Positions 23,915 to 37,300 of a DNA stretch of 64,000 bases are shown piece after piece. The stretch spans positions 3,461,001-3,525,000 of the forward strand of contig BSDZ01000078.1 in the NCBI GenBank assembly GCA_030268105.1, read 5' to 3'. Within the stretch, counting starts at the first letter, position 1, and every line of letters starts with the position of its first letter. The notes beneath the pieces are model-generated. The model ran no database searches, was not told the DNA's origin, and worked only from the letters and a program-made list of their open reading frames with translations. The position numbers were made by a program, and so were the translations under genes. Origin of the DNA: Volvox africanus (taxonomy: Eukaryota; Chlorophyta; Chlorophyceae; Chlamydomonadales; Volvocaceae).

Positions 23915-25936
23915 GCAGCAAACATGCTCCAACAGTCCTTTAGGCATGTGAGGATGCCCGTTCGGGAAACTGGGCGTTCCCCAGGACACGTGCATTTGAG
24001 GGGGGCCTCATGCCGTGGTAGTTAAATAATTTCATATGCGCACGTATGATGAGAGAGTGGCAAAGCTCAGGCCGGTCCCTGAACGTTTGAGGCGGCGATG
24101 GCCAGCAGCACGTGCGTTCAGCATTCCTAGGGCGTTCCATGAATGGCCCGGGGCGGCATTTGCATGATGGCGTTCTGTGTGTGACCTTTTTTTATTTTTT
24201 CTGTCCCGGTAGCGTAGGCGTGGTAAATTTGTATTTCAGAGCATCCTGTCAGCCTTAACATGAAAAGCTGGAACCACGCGTTTGGGCAAAGGTGTACGCT
24301 CATTATCCCTGCAGCATCCTACATATCGCATACGTGGGTTGGGTCATTCGTGCAGGCCAGCCACGCAGTCCTGGGATGTTGCCGGAACCCCTATTCGAAA
24401 GCAGCTGTGCGGGAATCATTTCCATGCATACTTCCATGGTCCCTGCTTACCGGATAGCATTTGCTTGCAGAGCTGTGAGACTGCCTAACGGCTATGTTGT
24501 GATTGCTATCAATGGTTCACATGTACCATCCTTACTTCAACGTGACAGTGTACGCATGACAACGGCGCCGGCAATAAATGGTTGGTCGCGTTGTTTTACG
24601 TACGACTAATTATCGGGTCAACGTGTGGGCATGTTGTTGCATTAAATGTAGAAATCTCAGCACCGTAGGTATAGCGTCAGGTAGTAACCTTGTAGAGCAT
24701 CAGTACTCAAATTAGTGGTATTCGTGTGACGTAGACTGTACGTTGTACTGAAGAATACCCAGCAGCTTTGCAGGAGAGTCTGATACAGCGATTTTCCTTA
24801 TGTACAACATAAATGCTTCACACGATTGTCCAGGTGATGGCTGAAAGAAATGTTATAATGCGTAGCGCCTGTAGGCACTCTGTAGTTTTGGACTACGACT
24901 TTTCCATCATATTCCAGACCTCGTGTGTGTCCATGTCGCAAAACGTACACCATATTTGCTGTATGAATGACACAGGCGAGACGGTGTCTAAAATCATTAG
25001 CTACAAAAACGTTTGATCTGAATGATGCAAATCCCTTAGTGGAATCCCTTAGAGCCAGATGAGGAGGTGCGAATTCGCTCGTTACACACGGGCAAGGGAA
25101 TATATTATTTTCGTCTTTGGAAAACTCTTGGAACTCATAGGGTCCAAGTCTCCCGGTGCTACATGTTGTGGCACAGTCAAAAGTACTTCTAACTGTAGTT
25201 TGAAATGGCCAGTCGTGCTGGACACACTTATAGTTTCATGCACGAGATCACGCATGCGAAACATCCTACCTTTCGGCATGTAAAATATATCAAAATCAAA
25301 CCCCAAGTAACCCCAAAAGGATAAGGATGATACCTGCAACGATTGCAGGCTGACTAGCATACACCCAGTACAGCGCTCCATATACTAAGGTGCGATAAAT
25401 GCGTATTTCTGCTCCTGAATTGTGCAAAATCATACAGGAGGCGCAGTGTGCGCATGTAACGTATTAGGGAAACTAGGACAAATGAATCGTGAAGCGCACT
25501 ATATGTCCATGCTCAATAAAAAAATGCACCTGCCCACATACAGCTCTCGCCAGCGCCGCGTTGGTTTTGTCAGCATCACGAATTGTCCAGGCGCGCTATT
25601 CCTCATGGTGCCATCGCCATGGCGGATGCCCCATGGAACGGCCCGTTAGACCCGAGGACACTCCCTGCAGGGAGATACAATAATTGACAGTGTCATACAT
25701 AAGTACCGACCAGTTGAACGGCTTGACAGGGAATAACAAAATCGTAATAGTTTCTCGGATGCAGAGTTAGCGTCCATCTCATCATGTAGGATTTGATTAT
25801 TGTACCAATTAGTGCACAATCATGGACGACACTGCACGACTACCTGCATTCTGAAATGTGAACCACGAACTAAATATTCATGGATGGTGATGCTTCTGTA
25901 TATTCAGACATTCACTGATTTAACTTACGAGTGGAA
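23915..25936. other. Spacer, no gene supported
   Basis: Mixed composition with short open stretches on both strands and no motif, repeat or RNA gene that I can support. It must contain the 3' flank of the Ser-Pro-rich gene ending at 25937. Confidence 0.4.
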
Positions 25937-28196
25937 CTAATTTTTTCCCTTGGGGCCCTTGACGGGCTCCGGGCTCTCAGCAGGCTTGGGGCTCTTGGCG
26001 GGCTCAGGGCTCTGGGCCGGCTTGGGGCTCTTGGCGGGCTCAGGGCTCTGGGCCGGCTTGGGGCTCTTGGCGGGCTCAGGGCTCTGGGCCGGCTTGGGGC
26101 TCTTGGCGGGCTCAGGGCTCTTAGCAGGCTTGGGGCTCTTGGCGGGCTCAGGGCTCTTAGCAGGCTTGGGGCTCTTGGCGGGCTCAGGGCTCTGGGCCGG
26201 CTTAGGGCTCTTGGCGGGCTCGGGGCTCTCAGCAGGCTTGGGGCTCTTAGGGCTAGGGCTGGGCTGGGGGCTGGTGGCAACGCCCACTGTTTTCGTTGTT
26301 TGGAGCGAAAGGTGATGTCGTACAAGGTGGAGGGAAGCCAAATGTTATGCGAGGCATTCGTTAGGATGCATTTCCACATGGTAAAATATCAAGTTCCATT
26401 GCAAAGCGGGCACCTAACCCAGCATATCAAAGTTCTTTGCATAGATTCATCAAATGCTGCGTAAAAATGATCCCGCATCTTCATGGCTTTACTAAGGAAT
26501 ATATAGAATACACCCCTTTTTTTCCGAATGTGCGTATTTCCCCGAACTTACAAAGAGAGCGGCCTAGCTTTGGGCTCTTGGCGGGCTCCGGGCTCTGAGC
26601 CGGCTTGGGACTCTTGGCGGGCTCAGGGCTCTGAGCCGGCTTGGGACTCTTGGCGGGCTCAGGGCTCTTAGCCGGCTTGGGACTCTTGGCGGGCTCAGGG
26701 CTCTGAGCAGGCTTGGGGCTCTTGGCGGGCTCAGGGCTCTGAGCCGGCTTGGGGCTCTTGGCGGGCACCGGGCTCTGAGCCGGCTTGGGGCCCTTGGCGG
26801 GCTCAGGGCTCTTAGCAGGCTTGGGGCTCTTGGCGGGCTCCGGGCTCTGGGCCGGCTTAGGGCTCTTGGCGGGCTCGGGGCTCTCAGCAGGCTTGGGGCT
26901 CTTAGGGCTAGGGCTGGGCTGGGGGCTGGTGGAAACGCCCACTGTTTTCGTTGTTTGGAGCGAAAGGTGATGTCGTACAAGGTGGAGGGAAGCCAAATGT
27001 TATGCGAGGCATTCGTTAGGATGCATTTCCACATGGTAAAATATCAAGTTCCATTGCAAAGCGGGCACCTAACCCAGCATATCAAAGTTCTTTGCATAGA
27101 TTCATCAAATGCTGCGTAAAAATGAATCCGCATCTCGATGGCTTTACTAAGGAACTATAGAATACACACCTTTTTTCCGAATGTGCGTATTTCCCCGAAC
27201 TTACAAAGAGAGCGGCCTAGCTTTGGGCTCTTGGCGGGCTCCGGGCTCTGAGCCGGCTTGGGGCTCTTGGCGGGCTCCGGGCTCTGAGCCGGCTTGGGGC
27301 TCTTGGCGGGCTCCGGGCTCTTAGCCGGCTTGGGGCTCTTGGCGGGCTCCGGGCTCTCAGCAGGCTTGGGGCTCTTGGCGGGCTCCGGGCTCTTAGCAGG
27401 CTTGGGGCTCTTGGCGGGCTCAGGGCTCTGAGCCGGCTTGGGGCTCTTGGCGGGCTCAGGGCTCTGGGCCGGCTTGGGGCTCTTGGCGGGCTCGGGGCTC
27501 TCAGCAGGCTTGGGGCTCTTGGCGGGCTCAGGGCTCTGAGCCGGCTTGGGGCTCTTGGCGGGCTCCGGGCTCTCAGCAGGCTTGGGGCTCTTAGGGCTGG
27601 GATTGGACTGGGGGCTCGTGGAAACGCCCACTGTTTTCGTTGTTTTGAGCGAAAGGTGATGTCGTACAAGGTGGAGGGGAGCCAAATGTTATGCGAGGCA
27701 TTCGTTAGGATGCATTCCATACGGTAAACTATCATAGGCAAGACCAGCTTCAACGACAAAACAGACACCTAACTCAGCAAACCATAGCCCTTTGCATATC
27801 TTGATGCAGAAAATACTGCGTGCTGCTAGATATTTTACAACTCTACATGTTGTAAGGATGATTCCTTTGAACTGAATGTCGTGGTACACATCATCAGATT
27901 CAGTACACTTGCGAACTCTCCCAAACATGAACACATACACAAAGAGGCTTCCGAGCTCCAAAACTAGCATAAAAAGTATAACGGCAACATGGATGTTCCC
28001 ATTTTCGACTTGCAATGATTACAACCATAAACTTACGTAGGGAGGGGCCTGGCTTTGGTCCCCTGGCCGGCTCTGGGCTCTCAGCGGGCTTGAGGCTGGT
28101 CGTGGATACGTCAGCACCTTGGTACGCATTACAAGGGACACATGGGTTGCACCATTCAGGAATGGCCGATGATGAGGACGCAGCTTGCGTCCCCAT
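25937..28196 (-). CDS. Serine-proline-rich (hydroxyproline-rich) cell-wall-type glycoprotein with tandem duplicated exons
   Basis: Four exons join in phase 1 throughout: 28196-28037, 27630-27205, 26941-26552 and 26286-25937, giving 441 aa. Exon 1 carries a short Cys-containing segment ([14 protein letters not shown]) and one degenerate repeat. Exons 2-4 each start VSTSPQ or VATSPQ and consist of a 12-residue unit, SPKPA(K/Q/E)SPEPAK, 36 bp at the DNA level; exons 2 and 3 end SPKLGRSL. Alternating Ser-Pro and Lys/Glu-Pro repeats resemble the VSP/ZSP-type hydroxyproline-rich wall glycoproteins of volvocine algae, whose prolines are hydroxylated and glycosylated. No signal peptide precedes the modelled Met, and an in-frame TGA lies just upstream, so the secretory leader is probably on an unseen exon joined inside exon 1. 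The final copy ends at a TAG immediately before a conserved donor-like site, as if a former internal exon had become terminal. Confidence 0.7.
25960..26255. repeat. 36-bp coding tandem repeat, copy A
   Basis: Tandem 36-bp units encode SPKPAxSPEPAK on the minus strand, about eight units. Because the period is a multiple of three and the units lack stops in several frames, long open frames also appear on the plus strand; these are composition artefacts. Confidence 0.9.
26570..26910. repeat. 36-bp coding tandem repeat, copy B
   Basis: Same 36-bp units as copy A, within the exon 26941-26552. Single-base differences between units (for example an SPVPAK variant near 26765) show ongoing point divergence. 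Confidence 0.9.
27220..27595. repeat. 36-bp coding tandem repeat, copy C
   Basis: Same 36-bp units, within the exon 27630-27205. This is the longest array: its exon is exactly 36 bp (one unit) longer than copy B's, 426 against 390 bp. Confidence 0.9.
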
Positions 28197-31100
28197 TATT
28201 ATTCACGCACTACTTGATTAGGACTCGATAACATCATCGTTGAATATACAAAGCATATCATGCCAGTAAGAGCAAATAATTAAATCCCCTTTGCAAGTCC
28301 CCATTACTATTTATATCGCACAAAGGCAACGCGAATTGCAGCGACGGCTTGCTCCCATGTAACCGGCGGAATGTTGTGACCCACCTGTTGCAATCAATAG
28401 TGTCGAGAGCAGCAGGAGGCATATTGTTGTCGTTTGAGCCATTATAGGTAAGCTACTGATAAGTTAGTGTCCTCGATGGTCCTGACAGTCAGTCCGATTG
28501 AGCAATTTCGAGCGATGACAAGTTGCGATGTTCAACCCTTAATTCAGCAATGTCGTAGATATGAGGTCGTGGATTAGACCCAATCTAATTTGTTATTTGC
28601 CCTATGCGATTTTATGAGCATGTCATTCGTAGACAGCGCCGTTCGTAGAACCTGAACGATTCGTACATCTTAACGCTGGTCTGACATACCGTCCTAAGCT
28701 AAAATGCAATTACTTAAAATTACTTTTTTCAAGAATCTTTATTACATCTCACTTCAAAAGAGCAATCTGGGCAGATAGACATGACGTACCAAGGCGCTAC
28801 ACGTCTCACACTATTTAGCTCACACATTCTACCAGCTCACATGATGCAAGGAATTTTCACAACGACAAGTTCAGGAAAGGTAGGTAATGGGTTTCAAGTT
28901 AGGTCTATAGTCCGGGCCCTGGCCCGGGCAAATCTTCGTCCGTCCGTCTGGCTGTTGTCCGTCCATCCATGTCCATCTAAGATAAAACATAGCCATACAT
29001 AGATTATTCATTGATATTCATTTTTCATTTTTCAATTCATTAATAATATTCCACTTGTTAAAATTTTTACTCCCATCCATTATCACATGATGATAGATGC
29101 CTTACCTTGATACAGTTCCTTCGATCACTCAAACGAGAAATAATCGGCGGCGATCCTAATTTTGTCTCTTGGGAAAAGAAGGAGGATGGAAGGAAGGAAG
29201 AAAATGACCGAGGGTTGCGGGTGTCGATTGTGTCTTGTGCCGCACTGCCCAAGGCATCCAGGACAGTTGGGGCGTTTATAACTTTGTATACGCTGCTGCA
29301 ATTATAGAGGTTAATGCCGGTGTAGCTAGCACGCAATCCCGTGTGACATAAGGGCTAAAATAGCTGTTGAAACCTGTTGCAGGTAGGCAAAAGAAGCATT
29401 GGGTGCATCATCTTACCTATGGAGCGGGTGATCTGTTTACCATCATCACGAAGTGTCTCTAAATTCTTACAAGGAGGTCCCTGTGGATGGAACGCGATGT
29501 AGGGTGGGTAGCGTCAGAGGAAGTGAATAGCTGAGGTACGGTGTAAGGGTAGTTCAGTGTATGGTTTAGATTTATTTTATTATAGGATGTTGGGAACAGA
29601 AAGATCAAATGCGAGGTGACTGTGATTTGACGGAGTGATACGAAAGTCATATTTAGTTGTGGTGCCGAAAGACCACGACTGAACTTTATGCTCCGTTTAA
29701 GTAAATCTTGGGTTCACGACACGGGCGCACAATGGCCACGCATCTTCAGCCTAGATATACGACCGGGTTGGGGTAAGATCACTCACGCTGCACATGGCGA
29801 GTGACTGGATCAATAAGACTGCGATTAACCTTTGTACAGTTCTCGTTATCGCAAAAAAGAAACATGACGTGCCGCGTGGGTCAGCAACTTTACATGTAGA
29901 CAGCCAAGACACACCGGCAAAGGGCAACCATAGGGACCTTGAGAGCAATTCAACCGACATGGCTGACAACTGCAAGTGATACACATAACACGAAAGAAAT
30001 AAGGACTGCAAGGGGAACTAGACTGCAATCGGGCGATGGCGGCGGTAACAGCTATGCCAACACATTTCAGCCGGATAGCCCACTCCTCCCTGATACAAAG
30101 TTTGGACCCAATGCATGTGACGTATTCCAATACACGAAAACCTCTCGCATGACATCCCCAGGCTCCAAGAACAAAGAGGCGCCATCTTAAAAAGACAAGT
30201 AGGGTGTCGGCTTCCTCGAAGCCGGAAAAAAGGTCGGGGGCCCCTACAATCCGTACAGGCAGGTTACTTCACAATTAAACGGCTTGAAGTTTGCGAGTTT
30301 GCTCCATGTCGGCACTGTGGAACTCTTCTGCCCCGCGAATTGGCTTAAATTAATTGTACATAACGTTACATTTTTTGTAGATAACTGTAAGCAAATTCGT
30401 CAATCTGCTGGTGGCAAATCGCCATGCCAGTCCGAGAGGTGTTGATGTGACCTTGACCGGGGTCAAAGGAGACTGACAAACTTGTTTGTACTCATACGAT
30501 TGTTATTGGCCAAAATAAAGATACCTTGCGATATAGAATGTAATATGTGATTAATATCGCGTTTCTGCCGGGCAAGATATTATATTTGGTCCGTCACATT
30601 GTTTTTACAGAGAGACAGAGAGAGAGACAGCGAGACCGACGGACATGGGCAATCCCGCAGGGCAGGGCCCCCCTGAGCGCTTCGCGCCGGGGCCCCGCCC
30701 AAAAATATTACTCTGCGTATCGTGCACGAAGAAATGTCTTAAGCAAAAATTCTTCCATGTCTCCAGCATAATCTTCCGGTAACACCGAGAAACGATCTCC
30801 AAGAAAATGCAACGCCAAGCGTTACTGCCGCAGCTGCCGATTAATACATGATTTGCGCAACGGGTGGACACACAGCGGCAACGCAGCGAACGCGTTACGA
30901 GGGAGGAGCAACATATCAGGGGCAATACGCAGCCTGTTATAGCAATCCACGCGGTAAATGCTACCACGCTCGATACGATGCTAAACAACCCGGCCGAATG
31001 TATTATGATAGGACAGGCCCGGCGGCACTCGCTAACCTTCCAACGTGGCCAGAAAGCAAGGGCAATTCACCGAATTCCTCGAACAAGTGGTACAAAAAGC

Positions 31101-31380
31101 CACCGGGAGTCCGCAGAAGATCAGGAGGAATAGATCAGCACCCAACGAGGCATGAAATGGATACGCCGGGTCAGTCATATCCATAGAGAAACATGGGTGC
31201 AACTCCCATGGGCCCAGGCAAAGGTCCAAGGCCCACAGGACAAACAATACGCACTCCTGATGCATGTTAACCAAGGCTCCAGCGAATACGACCTAAATAG
31301 GGGTAGCACAGCAAAGCTTCCACGGTCCGGCAGAGTGCAGCAGGCCGACAAGGTTTCAAGTACCGCTCTGGCACGCTCCA
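28197..31380. other. Spacer, no gene supported
   Basis: No coding region could be defended. It contains AT-rich tracts (about 28985-29060), a purine-rich stretch near 29180, a GA-rich microsatellite at about 30609-30640 (gagacagagagagagacag) and an adjacent GC-rich patch at 30660-30705. It must hold a missing 5' exon and promoter of the Ser-Pro-rich gene and the 3' UTR of the phosphorylase gene. Confidence 0.4.
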
Positions 31381-34300
31381 CTACGCAGTGGGCCTGCTTG
31401 GCGTCACGTGCCAGATGTCCTCTGCGTACTCGCGAATAGTGCGATCGCTTGAGAATTTACCGCTGCCCGCCGTGTACATAATGGACCTGCACCATGGTGA
31501 GGAAACCGTGGAAGTAATTCTGTGAATCTCGGTACTATGGTTTGAGATCGTGTTTTTGATCTCGTCGACCCAATTATGCCGTGCTACTACTTTCCATCTG
31601 CTCCACACCCGAAGCGGGACGCCCCTTTACCGTACCCCTACTGCCCACCTGCGCAGCCACTCCGACTGGTCCTTGTAGCAGGCGTCAACATCCTCTTGGG
31701 CCTTCAGATAGGATGCGAAGTCGTTCGCCAGCAGGAACCAGTCGTTGCCGACCTGAGACAACCAGTTAGGCGGGCGAAGGGAACATGACTCGATGCAACA
31801 CAGTGACAACAGGAAGGTCCCTGTATGCCAATTTAACACGACATCTCCTCACCAGCTCCATTCCATACCCCGACCCCGACCAACATGCAGGGTTGGGAAT
31901 TCGGTGCTCGCCTCGTGCACACAGCATTCCTTGCGGTTATAATAGCACAACCCACCTTCATGTTGTTGACGCTATCGACCAGCGGCTTGAAGTAATCCTT
32001 GTCACCGAACATGCCGCCCTCAATGTCGCGCATAAGTTCGTCCCATCTGTGTTATTTCACATGGAACACATCAGGAAACGGATGCACAGAATCGGCAACA
32101 ATCCCGGCCTCATGGGCGAGAAGCTTATTTTGCCGGCTGAAACAAGACCAAGGCACCTATCACGAACCCACTTACCGCGGGTCGGTCTTGAAATTCTTGC
32201 GCTCCTTGCGCAGCTGGGTAATTTCCTCTGCCCGCACACCGAACACAAACACGTTATCGATGCCTGTCTCCTCTGCAATTTCAATGTTGGCACCATCCCA
32301 GGTGCCGATGATGAGGCAGCCGTTCATCTGGAACTTCATGTTGGAGGTGCCCGAGGCTTCAGTGCCTACGCGGATAGTGGGTTAGGGCCGGTAGCAGGGG
32401 GCCCCTACCATCAGGACGAAAGTCTGCACAGAACTGTTTGCGAGTTCGCAACCGGAACACAGGGACCACCTCCCACCGGGTTTTCCTGCAGCTAGCCTAC
32501 CTGCAGTAGAGATATGCTGCGATAGCTCCGCAGCTGGGATAATGGTCTCCGCGAGCGACACGTTGTAGTCAGGCAGGAAATAGAGACGCAAGTACTCCTT
32601 GGTTTCGGGGTCTTTGTTAATCACATCACCCACCGCCGTGACCAGACGGATAATGCGCTTGGCCATGTCGTACGCAGAGGCTGCCTGCCAGAGAACAAGA
32701 TAGCAGACGCGTCAGGACCTGTATCCTATACGTCTCTAGCATTCGAAGGAGTTCGCATGACTTAACCGAACCACAGACGCATATTCCTTCAGTTGCGGCA
32801 AATACGAAAAAATGCGATCCAAAGAGGCCCATGTCTTAATAATAATCGCACCACCCGCTGTGTTGTATCTGTGTCATATCCGCCCTAACAAAAGCCCGAT
32901 GGGATGCCGTCCAGACTTAGACATCCCAGATATTGCCCGTAAATTCCCAAGATATTACACCCTGATCCCAGAACACGAAGCATATGGCATTTGCCCGAAG
33001 AAGCTCCAACTCTTCCTACCTTGCCGCCAATGACGCACACGCGAGCTACGGCCTTTTTGCGCTCCTCTGGGCTCATCTTCTTTAGCTGCTTGTAACGCCA
33101 GATGATCGACAACACATTTAAGTACTGGCGCTTGTACTCGTGGATGCGCTTGATCTGTAAGGGGGCCAGTCGAGGCAGGAAAGGTTAGCAATCCACCATC
33201 CCTAGCCTCTAAATTCCCCGTCGACCGCTACACGCGCAATCAGGAGCCTACATCCTCATGCAACAGCATCCAGATCTGGTTACTTTCCTAAATCCGCTCA
33301 TTGGCACGTTGAACTAGGCTCCCAACCTCCGAAGCGCACCTGGATGTCGAAGAGCGCATTCTGATTGACCTCATCGCCGTGCACCTTTTTGATCAGCTCT
33401 GCGAGCTTAGCCTTCTTGGCCTTCTTGACCGCTGCCCACTTGGCCTGGAAGGCCTTGTCCGATGCGTACGCGCGCAGGCCCGCCAGCTTCTCAGTGTCAT
33501 TAATCCTGGTCGGGGTGCAGCGGCCGCGACGTGTCGAACACACGAAATTCAGACGACAGGCTATACAAACCAGGCAGGTTCCGTCTTATGAGGTCTCCAA
33601 TCCATACCCAGGCCCCTGTTTCACTTCCCCATCCTTCGCTGATCAACCCACCATTCCGAAGTGCCTAGCGTGCCCGTGATGAGGGATGCCAGCTCGGGGT
33701 TGCACCAGGCAAGCCAGCGGCGTGGAGTCACGCCATTGGTCTTGTTCTGGAACTTGGATGGGAAGATCTGTCGCATCAAATGGGTGAGCATGGAGAAACA
33801 GAATATCAGACCTGGAATCCAGCAATCCACTGTTCCTGCGAAGCATGGAACCTGGAGTCTATTCGAAGTGCTGCTCATGCACACCACAGCTGAACCCATC
33901 CCACCTGATAAAAGTCGTTGAAGATCTCATCCTTCACAATGTTGGAATGGATAGCAGCCACCCCGTTGACTGCCGAGGAGCCGACCACTGCCAGGTAGGC
34001 CATGTTCACCAACCTACGTGATGAAAACCGTAAAACACATCATAGGGAGCACACATCACAGGGCCCGTCACGAAGCCAAGGGAGCCGAAGACGGAGATGC
34101 GCCTGGCGCAACATGCTGAACGCATTCACCTAGTGCCCTGACAACCTACAATTGGACCGCCAGATGTCAACACATCGTCACAAAACTCCACCCCATTCAA
34201 CTAGAGTTGATTCGGCGCTCTACTCCATTCAGAGCCTGCCATCCTTTTCTCATGCACTTACATCTCTTCCTTGTTCCAGGGGTTCTCATGGATAATGGAC

Positions 34301-37300
34301 ATGGCGGCGATGCGCTTGGTGCGCTCTTCCGGCGCTAGGTCATTCAGGTGTCCCCCCAGCCACTTCGTCCACCCCTCGTTGATCACCTGGATGACAACCG
34401 CAAAGGACAGCAACAGTTGAATCTGTTAAAACAGACAAAGGGTGGGGTCGAAATAACAGCTGCGTTCCCAACAAGGACACAGCGCAGATTACAAAACAGA
34501 CCCGGATGGCCCTTGCTGCCTAATGCATTGGGATTAGGTTTTTTAAAGCGCCTCTAAGACCAACAGGTCCTCGTCCTCGTCCATCCCATCGCTCGTACCT
34601 ACCTCGATGATCTCCATGTGGCGCGGAAGCATCTTGGCCATCACCTTGACCGGCCACTTCTCCAGAGCCTCAGGCATGACGGTATGATTTGTGTAGTTGA
34701 GGCACTGCGGAAAACGAAATAAAATCGGATGACATGAGCACAGCACCAGCATAGGTGCGGACAAGGAGGTTTAGTTATTTGGCAGGCGGTTCCAAAAATT
34801 TCCTTCCGTACGAGCGATGCACTTCAACCATGTGGCAACATACGCTGATGCAAATCCTTTCCATACCGTATTACGATCTACTAAAGTTTTAACGCTTGAG
34901 CACAGGTTAATCTACATGCAAAACACTTTTCATTATATACACGTTTTTTGGGTTTAATGACCGGTTTGACCTCACAACCGGTGCCTCATATGCTATGCCT
35001 CACCTTCGTTGTGATGGTCCAGACTTGGTCCCAGTCCAGCCCCTCCACGTCCAACAGCAAACGCATCAGCTCAGCCACCGCGATAGTGGGGTGCGTGTCA
35101 TTGAGCTGGAAGCACGCCTTCTCGGGCAGCAGGTCGAAGTTGTTGCCGTGCACGGCTTTGAAGCGTGACAGCACGTCCTGACGGGGCGCAAACGACACGA
35201 GGGAGAAACGCGATATGAGCAGCGTACAAAAAGCTTTACCTGGTAGTACAATAGCTAGGGTTACGTCGATGTAGCAAGTACAGCAAAAAGCTTAGTCGGA
35301 AAGGAAAGCAGCCATCCAAGGACGCTGTACGTGTTAGAAAGCTTGACCTGACATGCTGCTGGTTATGTTAAGTTACTACCCTTAACGTTACTTTGCAACC
35401 CTCTTAACCACCTGAATCCTCTTTCCCTCGAGAATCTCACGCTCCTTGCCTACCTGAAGCGAGGCACACACAAAGAAGTACTGTTGCTTAAGGCGCAGCT
35501 CCTTGCCTTCCGGAGTGGAGTCGTTGGGATACAGCACAGCACTGATGCCCTCAGCGCGCTCACGCTCAAGCATTGCCTGCAGGCCCAGAAAATTAATGAA
35601 TTGAGGAGAAATCGAAAAAATATGTGAACAGAAACCTGTGGAAGACTCGAGTCGAGTGACGACACGAAAAACGACGGAACTTCATAATGCTCTAGGGGGC
35701 CTGTGAGCGGGTTTAGTCGCTCTGCGGCAAAAAGAACGGGATGCCGTTTCACATTAACGAATAGATGGTACCTGCCGCAAAGCCGTTTCACACCTTGCAC
35801 CATACCGTAAGCTCCGGGGCTTCGTCACCCAGTAACGCCACATGAACCTCGCCTTTAAGGCCGATCGGCCCTCCAATCATGCTCAACCCACCCGGTCGTA
35901 GTCTCCAGCGTTGAAGGCGGACAGGTCGAACTCCGTCAGCGGAACCGCATCCCACAGCCGCAAGTTGCTAGTCGTGGGCGTGTTGAAGCCGGGGATCGGG
36001 TTATCGTACGCTTGGGCAACCACCTGCGTGCATACGCAACCATGATAACCCATTGCTCGGTGACTCACGTGCATGGGCCTGGCTCGGTAGCCAAGGGACA
36101 TGAAGAGACATGCGATATCCCTTTCTCTTAAGTCAAAGAGAGGAGGATCGCACGGAATCCTTGCTCATGCACGTCCCAAGGAAAGATCCGACTTCCTCAC
36201 TCCGTGCCCGCAACCAAGCCTTGAAAACATACAGACGGACCACATCCTAAACCTCACGTCTGCCATATCTACCCCCAGCTATATATTCTCCTGCTCTCCC
36301 CGCTTTTTGTCCCAAGTTCCTTGGCTCACCTTCTCCGAGGGAGTCCACACAGTCACCTCCTTGTTGCCCTGTTTGCGCCGCTCTACCCGGCCACCGAAGC
36401 CCACTTCGAACTTGACATCATCGCGGCGCAGCTCCCAGGGGTTGCCCTTCGTCAGCCAGATGTCGGGAAGCTCCACTTGGTAGCCATTTTTCAGCGCCTG
36501 TAGTATGCGTTCATTAACAAGACAGTTTGTGGTAAGAAAATCTAATGCAAGCGCCAAAACGAGTCGGATGATTTCGGACAAGGTTCAGGTTGGCGTGACT
36601 TGATTTAGTAAGCTGGTGTAAGGGGCGAAGCGTGAACAGGACTGATGCAGGGAAGAGGTGAACATGATGAAGTTTGCATAGACAGGCAGCTAGTAGAGGC
36701 CACAGCTGCAGGGTTTCGCAGGAAAGTAAACGTCCCTAGGATACGAGGAAGCAGACAGCCCGGGTGGAAGACCTAGGGAGTCAATCATGATAGGTAATAT
36801 GACTTATTCATAGACATTATAGGATAAGAAAGATGCAACTCCTGGTGAAATTGCCCATTAGCAAGGGACAGGTAGCAGGGTATGAAACATAGCAGGGTAT
36901 GAAACATGGGTCCAACATCGGATGTACGGGAGGAGCATGCATTCCGCAGAGCGCACAGGACGCCATCAATCCCTAGCCAGGAAGTGAGGGGGTTTTGATT
37001 CAGGGCCTTCCGGCATGCAGATTAACCGCAGAAATCGCAAGCCTTCGCATACCCCTGCCCATGCAATACCATTAGTTGCAATTACATGCGCTTCCCACGG
37101 ACTCACCTGCTTAAACATGCCATACTTATACCGGATGCCGTAGCCCCAGCCCGGCAAGTCAAGCGTTGCAATTGAGTCCAAGAAGCATGCCGCCAAGCGC
37201 CCAAGGCCACCGTTGCCCAAAGCGGCGTCTCGTTCTGCATCAGCAACCTTCTCCATTTCGTAACCCAGCTGGTTGAGGGCCTCGGCATATTCGCCTTCGA

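Noticed and set aside
25931..26464. Long plus-strand open frames (177 and 121 aa) over the 36-bp repeats
   Set aside because: They are by-products of a stop-poor repeat with a period divisible by three. The minus strand has the Ser-Pro-Lys/Glu-Pro periodicity, the phase-consistent introns and the terminal exon.
25960..27595. Regular ~36-bp repeats resembling a CRISPR array
   Set aside because: The units are contiguous coding repeats without unique spacers, inside a spliced eukaryotic gene.
27689..28015. 108-aa minus-strand frame with hydrophobic stretches between the first two Ser-Pro-rich exons
   Set aside because: It lies in an intron of the phase-consistent gene model. Its hydrophobicity follows from AT-richness, and the homologous intron copies at 26290-26570 and 26945-27225 do not preserve a frame.
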